Positions 27,008 to 37,836 of a stretch of 64,000 bases of DNA are shown here, piece by piece (position 1 is the stretch's first letter; the number at the start of each line of letters is the position of its first letter). A model generated the notes under the pieces. That model was not told the DNA's origin and did no database searches. It saw nothing but the letters and a program-made list of their open reading frames with translations. The stretch comes from Xanthomonas hortorum pv. cynarae (GTDB lineage Bacteria > Pseudomonadota > Gammaproteobacteria > Xanthomonadales > Xanthomonadaceae), in contig NZ_MDFM01000022.1 in assembly GCF_002939985.1 (NCBI RefSeq), positions 21,745 to 85,744 on the forward strand, read 5' to 3'. Both the position numbers and the translations under genes were made by a program.

Positions 27008-27484
27008 ATGCGTCGTGCCTATCGCCTTGTGATTGTGTCGCTGACCTGCGCCCTGCTGCTGAGCGCCTGCGGCGGTGCGGTGCGCCGCGTGTCCGAGCCG
27101 GCCGCCCGCATCCAGCAGCTGACCGTGCGCCCGGATGGCGCCTGGTCGGTGGACCTGCGGCTGCAGAACTACAGCAGCATCCCGATGCAGTTCGAGCGCG
27201 TGGCGCTGGAGATCTCCGCCGGCGACCAGCTGGCCGGCAAGCTCGACCAGGCCGTAGGTATTTCGATCGGCCCGGAGACCGCCGACGTGGTGACTGTCAC
27301 CCTGCAGCCGACCTCGCTGGGCCGCCTCACCGTCGCCGACGTGCTCGCCAGCGGCCGCTCGCTGCCGTATACGCTCAAGGGCACGGTATGGGCGACCCCG
27401 CAGGACAAGAAGCGGCGCGATTTCGCGGTCGAGTCGCGCAATACGCTCAGCCCGGCCCCCGGCCTCAACGGCGTGCTGCGCTGA
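27008..27484 (+). CDS. Small lipoprotein, LEA14-like
   Basis: 158 residues with lipobox LLLSAC and mature Cys near residue 20. The body (VRPDGAWSVDLRLQNYSSIPMQF, then alternating beta strands) resembles the single-domain LEA-2/WHy fold seen in bacterial lipoproteins, but this is a fold-level guess. It ends 37 bases before the acyl-CoA dehydrogenase gene on the same strand and may be co-transcribed with it. Confidence 0.7.
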   Translation: MRRAYRLVIVSLTCALLLSACGGAVRRVSEPAARIQQLTVRPDGAWSVDLRLQNYSSIPMQFERVALEISAGDQLAGKLDQAVGISIGPETADVVTVTLQPTSLGRLTVADVLASGRSLPYTLKGTVWATPQDKKRRDFAVESRNTLSPAPGLNGVLR

Positions 27485-27521
27485 CGCGCACGCCTTCCCG
27501 CACTCGTTTGAAGGACTCCGC

Positions 27522-29315
<1,794 letters not shown>

Positions 29316-29347
29316 GCGACATCGCATAGCCGGGGTCTGCCGCCGTT

Positions 29348-29416
29348 GTAGGAGCGGACCTGGCCGCGACGAAGCAGCATCGAACGGAAAGACGTCGCGC
29401 CCGGGTGCGCTCCTAC
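29348..29416. repeat. Dispersed GTAGGAGCG palindromic repeat, copy 2
   Basis: GTAGGAGCGGACC at the left pairs with GGGTGCGCTCCTAC at the right, with GCGACG/CGTCGC inner arms. It shares ends and layout with the element at 8971-9036 but differs in the loop. It lies just after the acyl-CoA dehydrogenase gene. Confidence 0.72.
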
Positions 29417-29565
29417 GGCCTTCTATGCGCCCGAAGATTGCTCACTCAGCACGGCGGCATTGCGGCCGAGCCAGTACTTGATGAGCTATTCGTTGCAAGA
29501 CACGCGCCAAAGCCGTTCACTGCGATACACAAACTGTCAACGATCGGGTATAAGCTGTTTTCCCG

Positions 29566-30222
29566 ATGGAGACAGACACTCACGCACGTGGTGTGATCGT
29601 CCCCGGCGGCTTCGATGCCCCGGTCGCGGGCAGCTCTGTCGCTGCGTTTCGGCAACTTCCCGCGTTGCGCCTGCTCTCGCTCGATGCGCACGGCCGGGTG
29701 CTGGACTGGATAAACTGGCAAGACGCCGCCTGTCTGTACGCACGCGGTGCGGTCTCCTGGACGCTGGGCGAACCGTGCATGCAGATCCATGGCGGCATCT
29801 CGCGGCTGACCGGCGAGCGCAGCGTGCTGGAATTGCATCCCATCATCGCCGCGCGTGGTCACGCACGCTCGCGCGCACTGGACCCGACCCCCACGCTCAG
29901 CAACACCGCGTTGTTCGCACGCGATGCGCAGCTGTGCCTGTATTGCGGCCAGCACTTCAGCCGCCCGCAACTGACCCGCGACCACGTCTTGCCGGTGTCC
30001 AAGGGCGGCCGCGACACCTGGGAGAACGTGGTCACTGCGTGCTTCCAGTGCAACTCGCGCAAGGCCAACCGCACGCCACAACAGGCGCATATGCCGCTGC
30101 TGGCGGTGCCGTATCGGCCGAGCTGGATCGAACATCTGATCCTCTCCAACCGCAATATCCTCTCCGATCAGATGGCGTTCCTGCGCGCGCAGCTGCCCAA
30201 GCGCTCCAAGCTGTCGCTGTAG
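29566..30222 (+). CDS. HNH endonuclease
   Basis: 218 residues. A C-terminal HNH domain is clear: CLYCGQHF (Cys124/Cys127), TRDHVLPVSKGG (His140), TWENVVTACFQCN (Asn154, Cys159/Cys162). The zinc-ribbon plus HNH form is found in stand-alone genomic nucleases of the McrA/HNH_5 type. The N-terminal 110 residues are not a family I know and may give specificity. A TATAAG box lies 11 bases before the ATG, so the transcript would be nearly leaderless. It is not next to other defence or phage genes. Confidence 0.85.
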   Translation: METDTHARGVIVPGGFDAPVAGSSVAAFRQLPALRLLSLDAHGRVLDWINWQDAACLYARGAVSWTLGEPCMQIHGGISRLTGERSVLELHPIIAARGHARSRALDPTPTLSNTALFARDAQLCLYCGQHFSRPQLTRDHVLPVSKGGRDTWENVVTACFQCNSRKANRTPQQAHMPLLAVPYRPSWIEHLILSNRNILSDQMAFLRAQLPKRSKLSL

Positions 30223-30592
30223 CGCGTGTCATCCATCCCTGCGCAGATCGCGCGGGCTTGCAGGTGTTCGGGCTCAACAAGAGCGACTAAGTGGACCTGG
30301 GTCCACGCCCGAGCGATAACTTAGCAATGGGCACGCGCAAGCCAGGCATCCATCATGCTGGCTGACGAGCACACCGTCTTTATAGCCAAGCACTCCCAGC
30401 ACCTGGCGTTCGCGCGCCCAGCGTGCATTCGCACGTCCAAATGGGTGCGGCAGATTGCCGCATGCGCAGGCGTTCACCGCGCCCGGCAGCAATGGCGGCG
30501 AGCGCAGCCATCACTTCCCGCTGACAGCTGAACCGGTTTGCTTGCCGGGCCTTCGCATGGGGAGGACAATATGGCTTCAGAACATTGACACG
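30223..30592. other. Spacer between HNH gene and dxs
   Basis: 370 bases. It holds a near-perfect palindrome GTGGACC-TG-GGTCCAC at 30291-30306, preceded by GAGCGACTAA, which resembles an end of the MITE-like family. A 72-codon minus-strand frame (30274-30492) overlaps it but shows no domain or ribosome site. The last 30 bases hold the dxs leader mini-ORF. Confidence 0.55.
30571..30588 (+). promoter_or_regulatory. Five-codon mini-ORF in dxs leader
   Basis: ATG GCT TCA GAA CAT TGA follows a strong ribosome site (GGGGAGGA at 30559-30566) at ideal spacing. dxs starts four bases after its stop and has no good ribosome site of its own. The layout suggests ribosomes load on the mini-ORF and reinitiate at dxs. 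Confidence 0.4.
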
Positions 30593-32512
30593 ATGATGAT
30601 CGATTCCACCCGCTATCCGCGCCTGTCGCGCATCCAGACCCCCGACGATCTGCGCAGCTTCGACGAGGCCGAGCTCACGGCGATCGCCGAAGAACTGCGT
30701 TCCTACCTCATCGAGTCGGTGGGCAAGAGCGGCGGGCACTTCGCGGCTGGCCTGGGTGTGATCGAACTCACCGTCGCCCTGCACTACCTGTATCAGACCC
30801 CGGTCGATCAGCTGGTGTGGGACGTGGGCCATCAGACCTACCCGCACAAGATCCTCACTGGCCGTCGCGACCAGATCCACACGGTCAAGCAGAAGGACGG
30901 CGTGGCGCCGTTTCCCAAGCGCGAAGAAAGCATCTACGACACCTTCGGCGTCGGCCATTCGTCGACCTCGATCTCGGCCGCGCTGGGCATGGCGATCGCC
31001 GCGCAGCGCAACGGCGACGAGCGCAAGGTGGTGGCGGTGATCGGCGACGGCGCGATGACTGCCGGCATGGTCTACGAGGCGCTCAATCACGCCGGCGGCA
31101 TGGACCCGGAACCGAACCTGCTGGTGATCCTCAACGACAACCGCATGTCGATCTCCGAAGCGGTCGGCGGGCTGACCAAGATGCTGGGCCGCGCAAGCGG
31201 CAGCCGCACGCTCAACGCGATCCGCGAGGGCGGCAAGAAGATCCTCGGCGACAAGAAGAACAACCCCACCGCGCGCTTCGTGCGGCGCTGGGAAGAACAC
31301 TGGAAAGGCATGTTCGTGCCGTCCACGCTGTTCGAGGAAATGGGCTTCCACTACACCGGCCCGATCGACGGCCACGACCTGTCCAGCCTGGTTGGCGCAC
31401 TGAAGACCTTGCAGACGCTCAAGGGCCCGCAGTTGCTGCACGTCATCACCACCAAGGGCAAGGGCTACGAGCTGGCCGAAGGCGACCAGATCGGCTACCA
31501 CGCGGTGGGCCCGTTCGATCCGAGCAAGGGGCTGATTGCCAAGGCCGGCGCCAAGAAGCCGACCTATACCGATGTCTTCAGCGACTGGGTCTGCGACATG
31601 GCCGCGGCCGAGTCCAAGCTGCTGGTGATCACTCCGGCGATGCGCGAAGGCTCGGGCCTGGTGCGTTTCAGCAAGGAGTATCCGCAGCGCTATTTCGACG
31701 TGGCGATTGCCGAGCAGCACGCGGTCACGCTGGCCGCCGGCATGGCGACCCAGGGCGCAAAACCGGTGGTGGCGATCTACTCCACCTTCCTGCAGCGCGG
31801 CTACGACCAGCTGGTGCACGACGTAGCTGTGCAGAAGCTCGACGTGCTGTTCGCGATCGACCGCGGCGGCGTGGTCGGCCCGGATGGCGCCACCCATGCC
31901 GGCAATCTGGATCTGAGCTTCCTGCGCTGCGTGCCGCACATGGTGGTGATGGCGCCGGCCGACGAAGCCGAGTGCCGCCAGATGCTGACCACTGGCGTGC
32001 GTTACGACGGCCCGGCGGCAGTGCGCTACCCGCGTGGCACAGGCCCGGGCAGTGCGCTCGACACATCGCTCACCACGTTGCCGATCGGCAAGGCGCAGCT
32101 GCGTCATAGCGGCGCACGCATCGCGCTGCTGGGCTTCGGCGCGAGCGTGGATGCGGCAGAAGCGGTCGGGCGCGAACTCGGCCTGACCGTGGTCAACATG
32201 CGCTTCGTCAAACCGCTCGACAAAGCCATGCTGCTGGAACTGGCCAAAAGCCACGAAGGCTTCGTCACCATCGAAGACAACGTCGTTGCCGGTGGCGCAG
32301 GTTCGGGCGTGGCAGAGCTGCTCAATGCCGAAGCGATCACCATGCCGATGCTGCACCTGGGCCTGCCCGACAGCTTCCAGCACCACGCCAGCCGCGAAGA
32401 CCTGCTGGCCGACGCTGGCATCGATCAGGCCGGTATCCGTGCCGCCGTGCTCAAGCGCTGGCCGCAGCTGATGGCCAGCAAGACGCCGTCGTTGAACGCT
32501 GCTGCGGGCTGA
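30593..32512 (+). CDS. dxs: 1-deoxy-D-xylulose-5-phosphate synthase
   Basis: 639 residues (638 if the second ATG at 30596 is used). Thiamine-diphosphate motif [15 protein letters not shown], the KGKGY loop, the transketolase-type [15 protein letters not shown] segment and a C-terminal transketolase domain are all in place. It condenses pyruvate and glyceraldehyde-3-phosphate, the first step of the MEP isoprenoid route that also supplies undecaprenyl carrier for xanthan. The start lies four bases behind a mini-ORF with the only good ribosome site, so translation may be coupled. Confidence 0.97.
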   Translation: MMIDSTRYPRLSRIQTPDDLRSFDEAELTAIAEELRSYLIESVGKSGGHFAAGLGVIELTVALHYLYQTPVDQLVWDVGHQTYPHKILTGRRDQIHTVKQKDGVAPFPKREESIYDTFGVGHSSTSISAALGMAIAAQRNGDERKVVAVIGDGAMTAGMVYEALNHAGGMDPEPNLLVILNDNRMSISEAVGGLTKMLGRASGSRTLNAIREGGKKILGDKKNNPTARFVRRWEEHWKGMFVPSTLFEEMGFHYTGPIDGHDLSSLVGALKTLQTLKGPQLLHVITTKGKGYELAEGDQIGYHAVGPFDPSKGLIAKAGAKKPTYTDVFSDWVCDMAAAESKLLVITPAMREGSGLVRFSKEYPQRYFDVAIAEQHAVTLAAGMATQGAKPVVAIYSTFLQRGYDQLVHDVAVQKLDVLFAIDRGGVVGPDGATHAGNLDLSFLRCVPHMVVMAPADEAECRQMLTTGVRYDGPAAVRYPRGTGPGSALDTSLTTLPIGKAQLRHSGARIALLGFGASVDAAEAVGRELGLTVVNMRFVKPLDKAMLLELAKSHEGFVTIEDNVVAGGAGSGVAELLNAEAITMPMLHLGLPDSFQHHASREDLLADAGIDQAGIRAAVLKRWPQLMASKTPSLNAAAG

Positions 32513-33016
32513 GGCCTGCGATAGCTAGAGCGACTTGAGGCGGCTAACAAAACCTCTCGAACGCTTTATCGATGGCGACAACGTGATGGTCGCACTCGCC
32601 TTCGTTGGACACTGGAGCGATCTCGGCAATGGCAATGCCATTGCTCGGATCGACAGGAGCCGAGCATGACCGCATCGGACGGTCGCGCCGCGCGCACTGC
32701 CCGCAACCACGCACACCGACCCTCTCGACTGGCCCTTGCCCGCCAACCGGCGCGGGACCTTACGCGGCATGGATGCCGCGTAAGCGCCTACACGGACGTA
32801 CTTGCGGCGTGTCCCGCGATGGTGGGCGGGCAAGGGCCCTGCAACCAAGCTGCAGATCAGCCGGCTGCGCACACTTGGCAGTTTTGTGAGCCACTCTTGG
32901 ATGTTCAGTCCCGGCAGGCGATTGGAGATTCGCCTGCCCGTATCAACCGCGACCCACGCGTCGTGTTGACGCGGCTGCGCTGACGCAATGCGCGACCGAT
33001 CTCGCGTGGCGACGCA
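32513..33016. other. Repeat-containing gap after dxs
   Basis: 504 bases between dxs and the UGT gene, whose stop faces it. The left end has GAGGCGGCTAACAAAACC at 32532-32549 and the right end GGCAGTTTTGTGAGCCACTC around 32878, versions of the MITE-family termini. Between them lies long hairpin repeat copy 3. No credible gene is seen. Confidence 0.65.
32731..32838. repeat. Long hairpin repeat, copy 3
   Basis: Outer arms GGCCCTTGCCCGCC and GGCGGGCAAGGGCC pair; the core holds TACGCGGCATGGATGCCGCG and ACGGACGTACTTGCGG, matching copy 2 at 21497-21605 in orientation. The element sits inside MITE-like ends. Confidence 0.7.
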
Positions 33017-34273
33017 TCAGACCTGCGGCACCACACCGGTCTGCGCAAACGCATTCACCAGCCGCAGGATGCGTGCCTGCGCATCGATGGCGTGCAGCTC
33101 CGTTTGCAATCGATGCACGCCTGACGGCAGCTCGCTCGTGCCAAGCGCCTCGCGCAACAGTGCCGGCAATTCGTCCAGCGCGCGCAACCACCAGGCTGCT
33201 CCGGCGACCTGCAGGCGTGCGGCGTGGTCGAACTGGTCGTAGTCCAGCGGATACACGATCGATGGCAAACCTGCGGCGAGGCAGGCGTACAGAATGCCGG
33301 CACCGCCATGGTGCACCACCAGCGCGTAGCGATGCAGGTGCTGCGCATAGTCGACATACGGCAGACGTTGATAGTTGCCGTGCGCCTGCTGCTGCGGCGC
33401 TGCGGTATCGCCATCGCTGAAATGAAAGATCACTTCCGGGAACTGCGGCGCCAGCGCGCGCAGCACCGCATCCATGCGGTGTTTGACCCAGTGCAGATGC
33501 GTGCCCAGCGTCACCAGCACATGCCGACGCCCGGCCACGAACTCAGGCGACGCAACTGCCGATGGCGGCGTACACAACTGCGGCCCGACGAAGCGCACCG
33601 CCGCAGGCCAGCGCTGCGCCAACTCGAACGACGGCAGACCCAATGCCAGGATGCACTGCGGCGAATACACCGCCTCGCTACGATCGCTGCGATACATCGC
33701 CGACAATCCGCAGGCATGCATCTGGCGCCGATAACAGACATGCACGCTTCGTTTGAATCCACGCGTCAAACGCCGCGCGATCGCATGCCAGATCCGCTGC
33801 GTTACTGAGGTCGCCGGCAGCAGACCGCCGAAATACGCCGGAGGCCCGTCGACTGTTTCGATCACGCACGGCGACGGCATGCTGGTCCACCACGCGATGT
33901 CCATCGCCTGCGCCGCCAGTCCTGCGCTGGGCAAGGTGAAATCGACGATCACCAGGTCCGGCCTGCGCTCGCGCCAGCGCGCTTTCAGCACATCCCCCAT
34001 CCGCGCCATCAACCCAAGCGCGTTGTGCAGCTGTCGACGCAAGCGCAACGGGTTGTGGCCCACCGCGTGCGGTGGGTTGGCGATCTCCAGCAACAGCCGG
34101 TCGGCTTGCGCATCCAGCACGCTGACTGCGCTCAGCCCGCATGCACGGATGCGCGCCTGCGCCGCTGGCGTGCTGATGACCTGCACCTGGTGATGCGGCG
34201 CCAGCTGACGGGCAATGGCCAGAATCGGATGCAGATGTCCGCTATATGGCGGCGCGATCAGATCGATGCGCAT
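33017..34273 (-). CDS. GT1/UGT-type glycosyltransferase
   Basis: 418 residues with GT-B fold signs. The N-terminus IDLIAPPYSGHLHPILAIARQL is typical of macrolide/zeaxanthin-type glycosyltransferases, and the donor site HHGGAGILYACLAAGLPSIVYPLDYDQFDH near residue 319 keeps the His-Gly-Gly and Asp-Gln residues. It should move a sugar from UDP-sugar to a small hydrophobic acceptor. The ATG lies inside the end of the upstream gene (32-base overlap), so it is the last gene of the gumO-gumP operon. The acceptor is unknown; a lipid made by the preceding genes is the simplest reading. Confidence 0.82.
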   Translation of the reverse strand: MRIDLIAPPYSGHLHPILAIARQLAPHHQVQVISTPAAQARIRACGLSAVSVLDAQADRLLLEIANPPHAVGHNPLRLRRQLHNALGLMARMGDVLKARWRERRPDLVIVDFTLPSAGLAAQAMDIAWWTSMPSPCVIETVDGPPAYFGGLLPATSVTQRIWHAIARRLTRGFKRSVHVCYRRQMHACGLSAMYRSDRSEAVYSPQCILALGLPSFELAQRWPAAVRFVGPQLCTPPSAVASPEFVAGRRHVLVTLGTHLHWVKHRMDAVLRALAPQFPEVIFHFSDGDTAAPQQQAHGNYQRLPYVDYAQHLHRYALVVHHGGAGILYACLAAGLPSIVYPLDYDQFDHAARLQVAGAAWWLRALDELPALLREALGTSELPSGVHRLQTELHAIDAQARILRLVNAFAQTGVVPQV

Positions 34274-34874
34274 CTGCCCTCCCCTGCACGGCGTATTCGA
34301 GCCGCGCGATGAACGCCTGGCAATCGGCGAGCACCGCCGCATTACGCAGGTAATCCATATGCCCGCACGCGGGCCTCAGATCGATCGCAGCACCGAACAG
34401 CGCGCGCGAGATCCAATCACGCTGCCCTTGCAACACGCGCAACTGTGCGAACGAGGCAGGTGCGTTACAGACCGGACCGTAGGCAAACACTGCCAGGCGC
34501 GTACGTAGTGCCTGCGGAAGCTGCAGCGCGGTGAGTAACTGCAGGCCGCAACTGCCCGCCAGCACTACCGTGATCGGCGCCCGCTCCAATAGCGCCATAA
34601 CACGCATGCGATCGGCATCCACGATACGTGCGGCGCGTGCGGCCAGGTACTGCCGCGCGTTGGAGAGACTGGCGCGCCAGAGCGGCATGCGTCGATGCAC
34701 AGCGCTATCAGGGCGATACGGATAATTGCAGTCGATCAGTTGCCGGCCCCGGCCTTGCAGCTGCTGCAAGAAGTGCTGCTGTTCCATGCTCAATGCGCAG
34801 CGCTGCGGATCGCTTTGCCCGGTAAGGAAGGCGATATGCAGCGTAGCGCTGTCAATCGGCACGGAAACGCCCAT
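34242..34874 (-). CDS. Putative alpha/beta-hydrolase-like protein
   Basis: 210 residues. VVLAGSCGLQ near residue 108 resembles a nucleophile elbow (G-x-S-x-G) and ACGHMDYL near 172 could supply the catalytic His, but the protein is shorter than most hydrolases and no oxyanion loop is obvious. I therefore do not assign a reaction. It overlaps the GT21-like gene upstream by 23 bases and the UGT gene downstream by 32, so it is certainly part of this operon. A thioesterase- or lipase-like role on the operon's lipid would be consistent. Confidence 0.5.
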   Translation of the reverse strand: MGVSVPIDSATLHIAFLTGQSDPQRCALSMEQQHFLQQLQGRGRQLIDCNYPYRPDSAVHRRMPLWRASLSNARQYLAARAARIVDADRMRVMALLERAPITVVLAGSCGLQLLTALQLPQALRTRLAVFAYGPVCNAPASFAQLRVLQGQRDWISRALFGAAIDLRPACGHMDYLRNAAVLADCQAFIARLEYAVQGRADAHRSDRAAI

Positions 34875-36006
34875 CCGGCAATACGCGGTAACGACGCGTG
34901 CGCCAGCGGATCGTGCGCACCACAGCTGCGTGCAGCAGATGCAGCGGCTGTAGAACTTCGGCGCAAATCGACAGCAATGGCCGGTGACGAATCGCTCCGC
35001 TGACGCGCCGTTGCACCAGACACAGCAGCAAGGCCCGCAGCAGCAATGTGGTGAGCGCACAGGTCATTGCCAGCCAGCTTGGCTGCACGCAAACACACAG
35101 CAGCAAGCCCGTCAGCAACAGCGGTGGCAGCCCCTGCAGTACGAAAATTGCGCTGCGTACGCCCAACGTCTGACGGCGCAGCAGGATCAGTGCGAACAAC
35201 ATCCACCGATGCATCTGGCGTGCGTAACTGGCCAGATCCGGCATCGCAGTGCGCATGGCTACCGGCGCGGTGGATTGGCACACTCGCCCACCGCGCTCAC
35301 GCACCAGTGTTGCGAACGCCAGATCGTCGGTCAGCTGCTCCAGCAACGCGGCAAAACCGCCCCAGGCGCGCAGTTGTTCGGTGCGGGCGGCATAGCACAT
35401 GCCATTGATGGTCAGCGGCGCGGCAAATGGCAGCCAGCCCAGATAGGCGAGCGCCGCATTGTTGTTGACGAACTGCGACAACAGGCGGCCAGCCAGCGTT
35501 GCGCTGTCCTGATAATACGGCAGCGCAGTGACGACATCGGCGTGGGTCAGATCCTGCAACAACCGGGCAAGCGCACTGTTGCTCAGCTGCGCATCGTCGT
35601 CGAGGATCAGGCTGATCGGTGAGCGCACATGCGGCAGCGCGTAGTCGAGTTTCCATGCTTTCGGATTGATGCCAGGTGGCGCCGGAGGCACCAGCACACG
35701 CTCGATGCGTCGCTGCGGATACAGCATCACCAATGCATCGGCAACCGTGTTTCCTGCACGATCCTCCGCATCCAGCAGCCAGATGAAGTGTGCCTCTGGC
35801 AGTGCCTGCAGGTTTGCCGCAAGCACCTGCTGCAGATGCGCGTCGCCGCCGAGGATGGGCTGCAATATCGCCACCTCGGCCTGGGTCGCAGCGGCATCGC
35901 TCGATGGCCGCGCGCATGCATCGCGCACGACCCACAGTACCGCAGCCATCTTGACCATCAGCACCGCCAGATAGGCCGCTGCCAACGCCAGTGCGGCTAC
36001 GCCCAT
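34852..36006 (-). CDS. GT21-like membrane glycosyltransferase (GT2 fold)
   Basis: 384 residues. An N-terminal membrane helix (residues 3-27) anchors a GT-A domain with the ceramide-glucosyltransferase pattern: acidic Asp136-138 (LILDDDAQ), Asp227-228 (LTDDLAF) and QMHRW at 264-268, the (Q/R)xxRW motif. Two or three C-terminal membrane helices follow. Such proteins (GT21, and HpnI of hopanoid synthesis) transfer a sugar onto a lipid alcohol at the inner membrane. The frame is open much further upstream, but this ATG starts the membrane helix and overlaps the SDR stop by ten bases. Confidence 0.78.
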   Translation of the reverse strand: MGVAALALAAAYLAVLMVKMAAVLWVVRDACARPSSDAAATQAEVAILQPILGGDAHLQQVLAANLQALPEAHFIWLLDAEDRAGNTVADALVMLYPQRRIERVLVPPAPPGINPKAWKLDYALPHVRSPISLILDDDAQLSNSALARLLQDLTHADVVTALPYYQDSATLAGRLLSQFVNNNAALAYLGWLPFAAPLTINGMCYAARTEQLRAWGGFAALLEQLTDDLAFATLVRERGGRVCQSTAPVAMRTAMPDLASYARQMHRWMLFALILLRRQTLGVRSAIFVLQGLPPLLLTGLLLCVCVQPSWLAMTCALTTLLLRALLLCLVQRRVSGAIRHRPLLSICAEVLQPLHLLHAAVVRTIRWRTRRYRVLPDGRFRAD

Positions 36007-36956
36007 TGCGCTGCCTGCCAACGCACGAACGCCTCGACACCTTCGTCCAGACCAACGCTGGGTGGCCCGAGATCGGCGAGCGTGCGTCGTGGATCGAAGG
36101 TCTTCGAATAGGCAAATGCGCCAACGCCGAAGCGGGTGATCGGCGGTTCGCCGCGCAGTCGCAGCAGGCGGTAGGCCGCCTCCACCACGCTGGCCATGCG
36201 CAACGCCGTAGCGATGCGCACCTCGCGCTGCGGCAACGGCAGCTGCAGACGCGTAAGCAGGTCCAGTAACAGCTGCTGCAGATCCACCGGCTGTGCGTTG
36301 GTGAGGTTGTAGGCCGGCTGCAACTGCGGCGCGGTGGCCGCGCGATAGAGGTAATCGCACAACGTATCGATATAGATCAGATCGCCGATCACCGGCTGCG
36401 TCTGGCCGACAAAACGCGGCAGCGCACCTTTGCGCGCCGCGGCGATCACGCGCGGGAACAGCACCGTATCTCCCGGCCCGAACACTGCGCGTGGGCGCAC
36501 CACGGATTTCTCGCCTGGATAGTGCTCGAGCAAGGTTTCGCCCAGATATTTGGTCTGCGCGTAGGTATTGACGAACGCCGGCCCGATCGGGCTGTCCTCG
36601 GTGAGGTCGTATTGATGCGCCTCGCGATAGAACACCGAACTCGACGACACATACAGCAGACGCGGGCAACCGTTGCGCGTGCAGAACTCGATGACGTTCG
36701 CGGTAGCCTCTACGTTATGCAGCTGGAACTGCGCACGCGTGCCCCAAGGCGATGCCAGTGCCGCTGCATGAATCACCACATCCGGCTGCCATTGCAGCGA
36801 GAACGGCCGGCTCAGATCGATGCGATGGTAGTTGGGTAGATCGCTGGCGCGGCGACCGATGCCGTGGATCTCCACACCCGGCTGGCCCTGGAAACGCCGC
36901 AGGAACGAACCACCGACAAAACCGGAAGCGCCGGTCACGAGAATGCGCAGGCTCAT
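35997..36956 (-). CDS. Extended SDR / 3-beta-HSD-like NAD(P)-dependent protein
   Basis: 319 residues. Rossmann motif LVTGASGFVGGSFLRRF at the N-terminus and catalytic Tyr/Lys in NTYAQTKYLGE (about 143-147) with Ser in YVSSSSVF define an extended short-chain dehydrogenase. Fold members include sugar epimerases and sterol/OleD-type 2-alkyl-3-ketoacid reductases; an OleD-like keto-reduction would fit next to a ketosynthase III. Its ATG overlaps the gumP stop (ATGA). A GTG at 36962 is possible but less likely. Confidence 0.8.
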   Translation of the reverse strand: MSLRILVTGASGFVGGSFLRRFQGQPGVEIHGIGRRASDLPNYHRIDLSRPFSLQWQPDVVIHAAALASPWGTRAQFQLHNVEATANVIEFCTRNGCPRLLYVSSSSVFYREAHQYDLTEDSPIGPAFVNTYAQTKYLGETLLEHYPGEKSVVRPRAVFGPGDTVLFPRVIAAARKGALPRFVGQTQPVIGDLIYIDTLCDYLYRAATAPQLQPAYNLTNAQPVDLQQLLLDLLTRLQLPLPQREVRIATALRMASVVEAAYRLLRLRGEPPITRFGVGAFAYSKTFDPRRTLADLGPPSVGLDEGVEAFVRWQAAQWA

Positions 36957-37801
36957 CGCCACTCCGGTTGATAACGATCAAGGCTGGGCTGGCAGTGCGA
37001 AGGCAGGATCGCCAACTCGGGATGCGCTTGCGACAGCCCGTGCAACTGATGCACGGTGCGTTGAAACGCTGCCCAATCGTGCATCAGTAAACGCGTGGGC
37101 CATGCAGGCCACTGCAGCGTTGCCCACGTCGCCGACGACCACACCGCGTCGGCACACAGCAACACCTCGCGGTCGTGCTGATCGCGCAACCACAGGCCCA
37201 TCTGCCCAGGCACGTGTCCGGGCAGCGGCATCGCCAGCACGCTGCCGTCTTCGAACAGATCGTAGGCCTCACCCAAGCCTTGCCAGGCACCGGTCAGCGC
37301 GCGCACTGGCGCTTGTTCGGCGAACTGCAGCCGTCGATCGAAATCGGTCGGCAGCAGCTGCGGCAACAAGGCACGCCGCAGGCCGCCAATGCGCGAACAA
37401 CTGCGCAGCTGTTGATAATCCGCACGCAAGCAGATGAAGCGCGCATTCGGCAGGTCGCGCAGACCACCCACATGGTCGGCATGGAAGTGCGAAATCAGGC
37501 ACCAGGCAATCTCCTCCAGCTGCACGCCGCGACGCGCCAACTGTGCGCCCAGCGTTTCGTGCGCGGGCAAGCTCACCGGCGTGGTCAAGCGGTACAGGCG
37601 CTCGGGCCATGGATCGGTGGCGCGAAAGAAATGCGCGGCATAGCCGGTGTCGTACAGCAGCGCCCCACGCTGCGGATGCCGAATCAGCACGCTCAATGCC
37701 GGGAACTCCACCGCATGCCAGTGCCCGTCCGCACGCACCATGCGCTCGCAATGGCGGCAATGGCCGATGCGCAGCAACTCCAGCGACACGCGCGGCGGCA
37801 T
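36953..37801 (-). CDS. gumP: GumP, metallo-beta-lactamase-fold hydrolase
   Basis: 282 residues. His105, His107, Asp109 and His110 in SHFHADHVGG bind the dimetal centre; further ligands appear in LPGHVPGQMG and CADAVW. The fold includes lactonases and thioesterases such as PqsE. It is the classical third gene of the gumN-O-P extension of the xanthan cluster but is not needed for xanthan repeat-unit chemistry. It lies 35 bases from gumO and overlaps the SDR gene. The pairing with a ketosynthase III suggests hydrolysis of a beta-ketoacyl or lactone intermediate. Confidence 0.88.
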   Translation of the reverse strand: MPPRVSLELLRIGHCRHCERMVRADGHWHAVEFPALSVLIRHPQRGALLYDTGYAAHFFRATDPWPERLYRLTTPVSLPAHETLGAQLARRGVQLEEIAWCLISHFHADHVGGLRDLPNARFICLRADYQQLRSCSRIGGLRRALLPQLLPTDFDRRLQFAEQAPVRALTGAWQGLGEAYDLFEDGSVLAMPLPGHVPGQMGLWLRDQHDREVLLCADAVWSSATWATLQWPAWPTRLLMHDWAAFQRTVHQLHGLSQAHPELAILPSHCQPSLDRYQPEWR

Positions 37802-37836
37802 CAGGACACGACCTGTTCGGGAAGTGAGTACACGCC

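Noticed and set aside
30274..30492. 72-codon minus-strand frame with [20 protein letters not shown]
   Set aside because: Reads protein-like in part but has no ribosome site, overlaps a palindrome and matches nothing I know; could be a gene remnant but cannot be supported.
30380..32386. 668-codon minus-strand frame opposite dxs
   Set aside because: Shadow of dxs; no recognisable protein.
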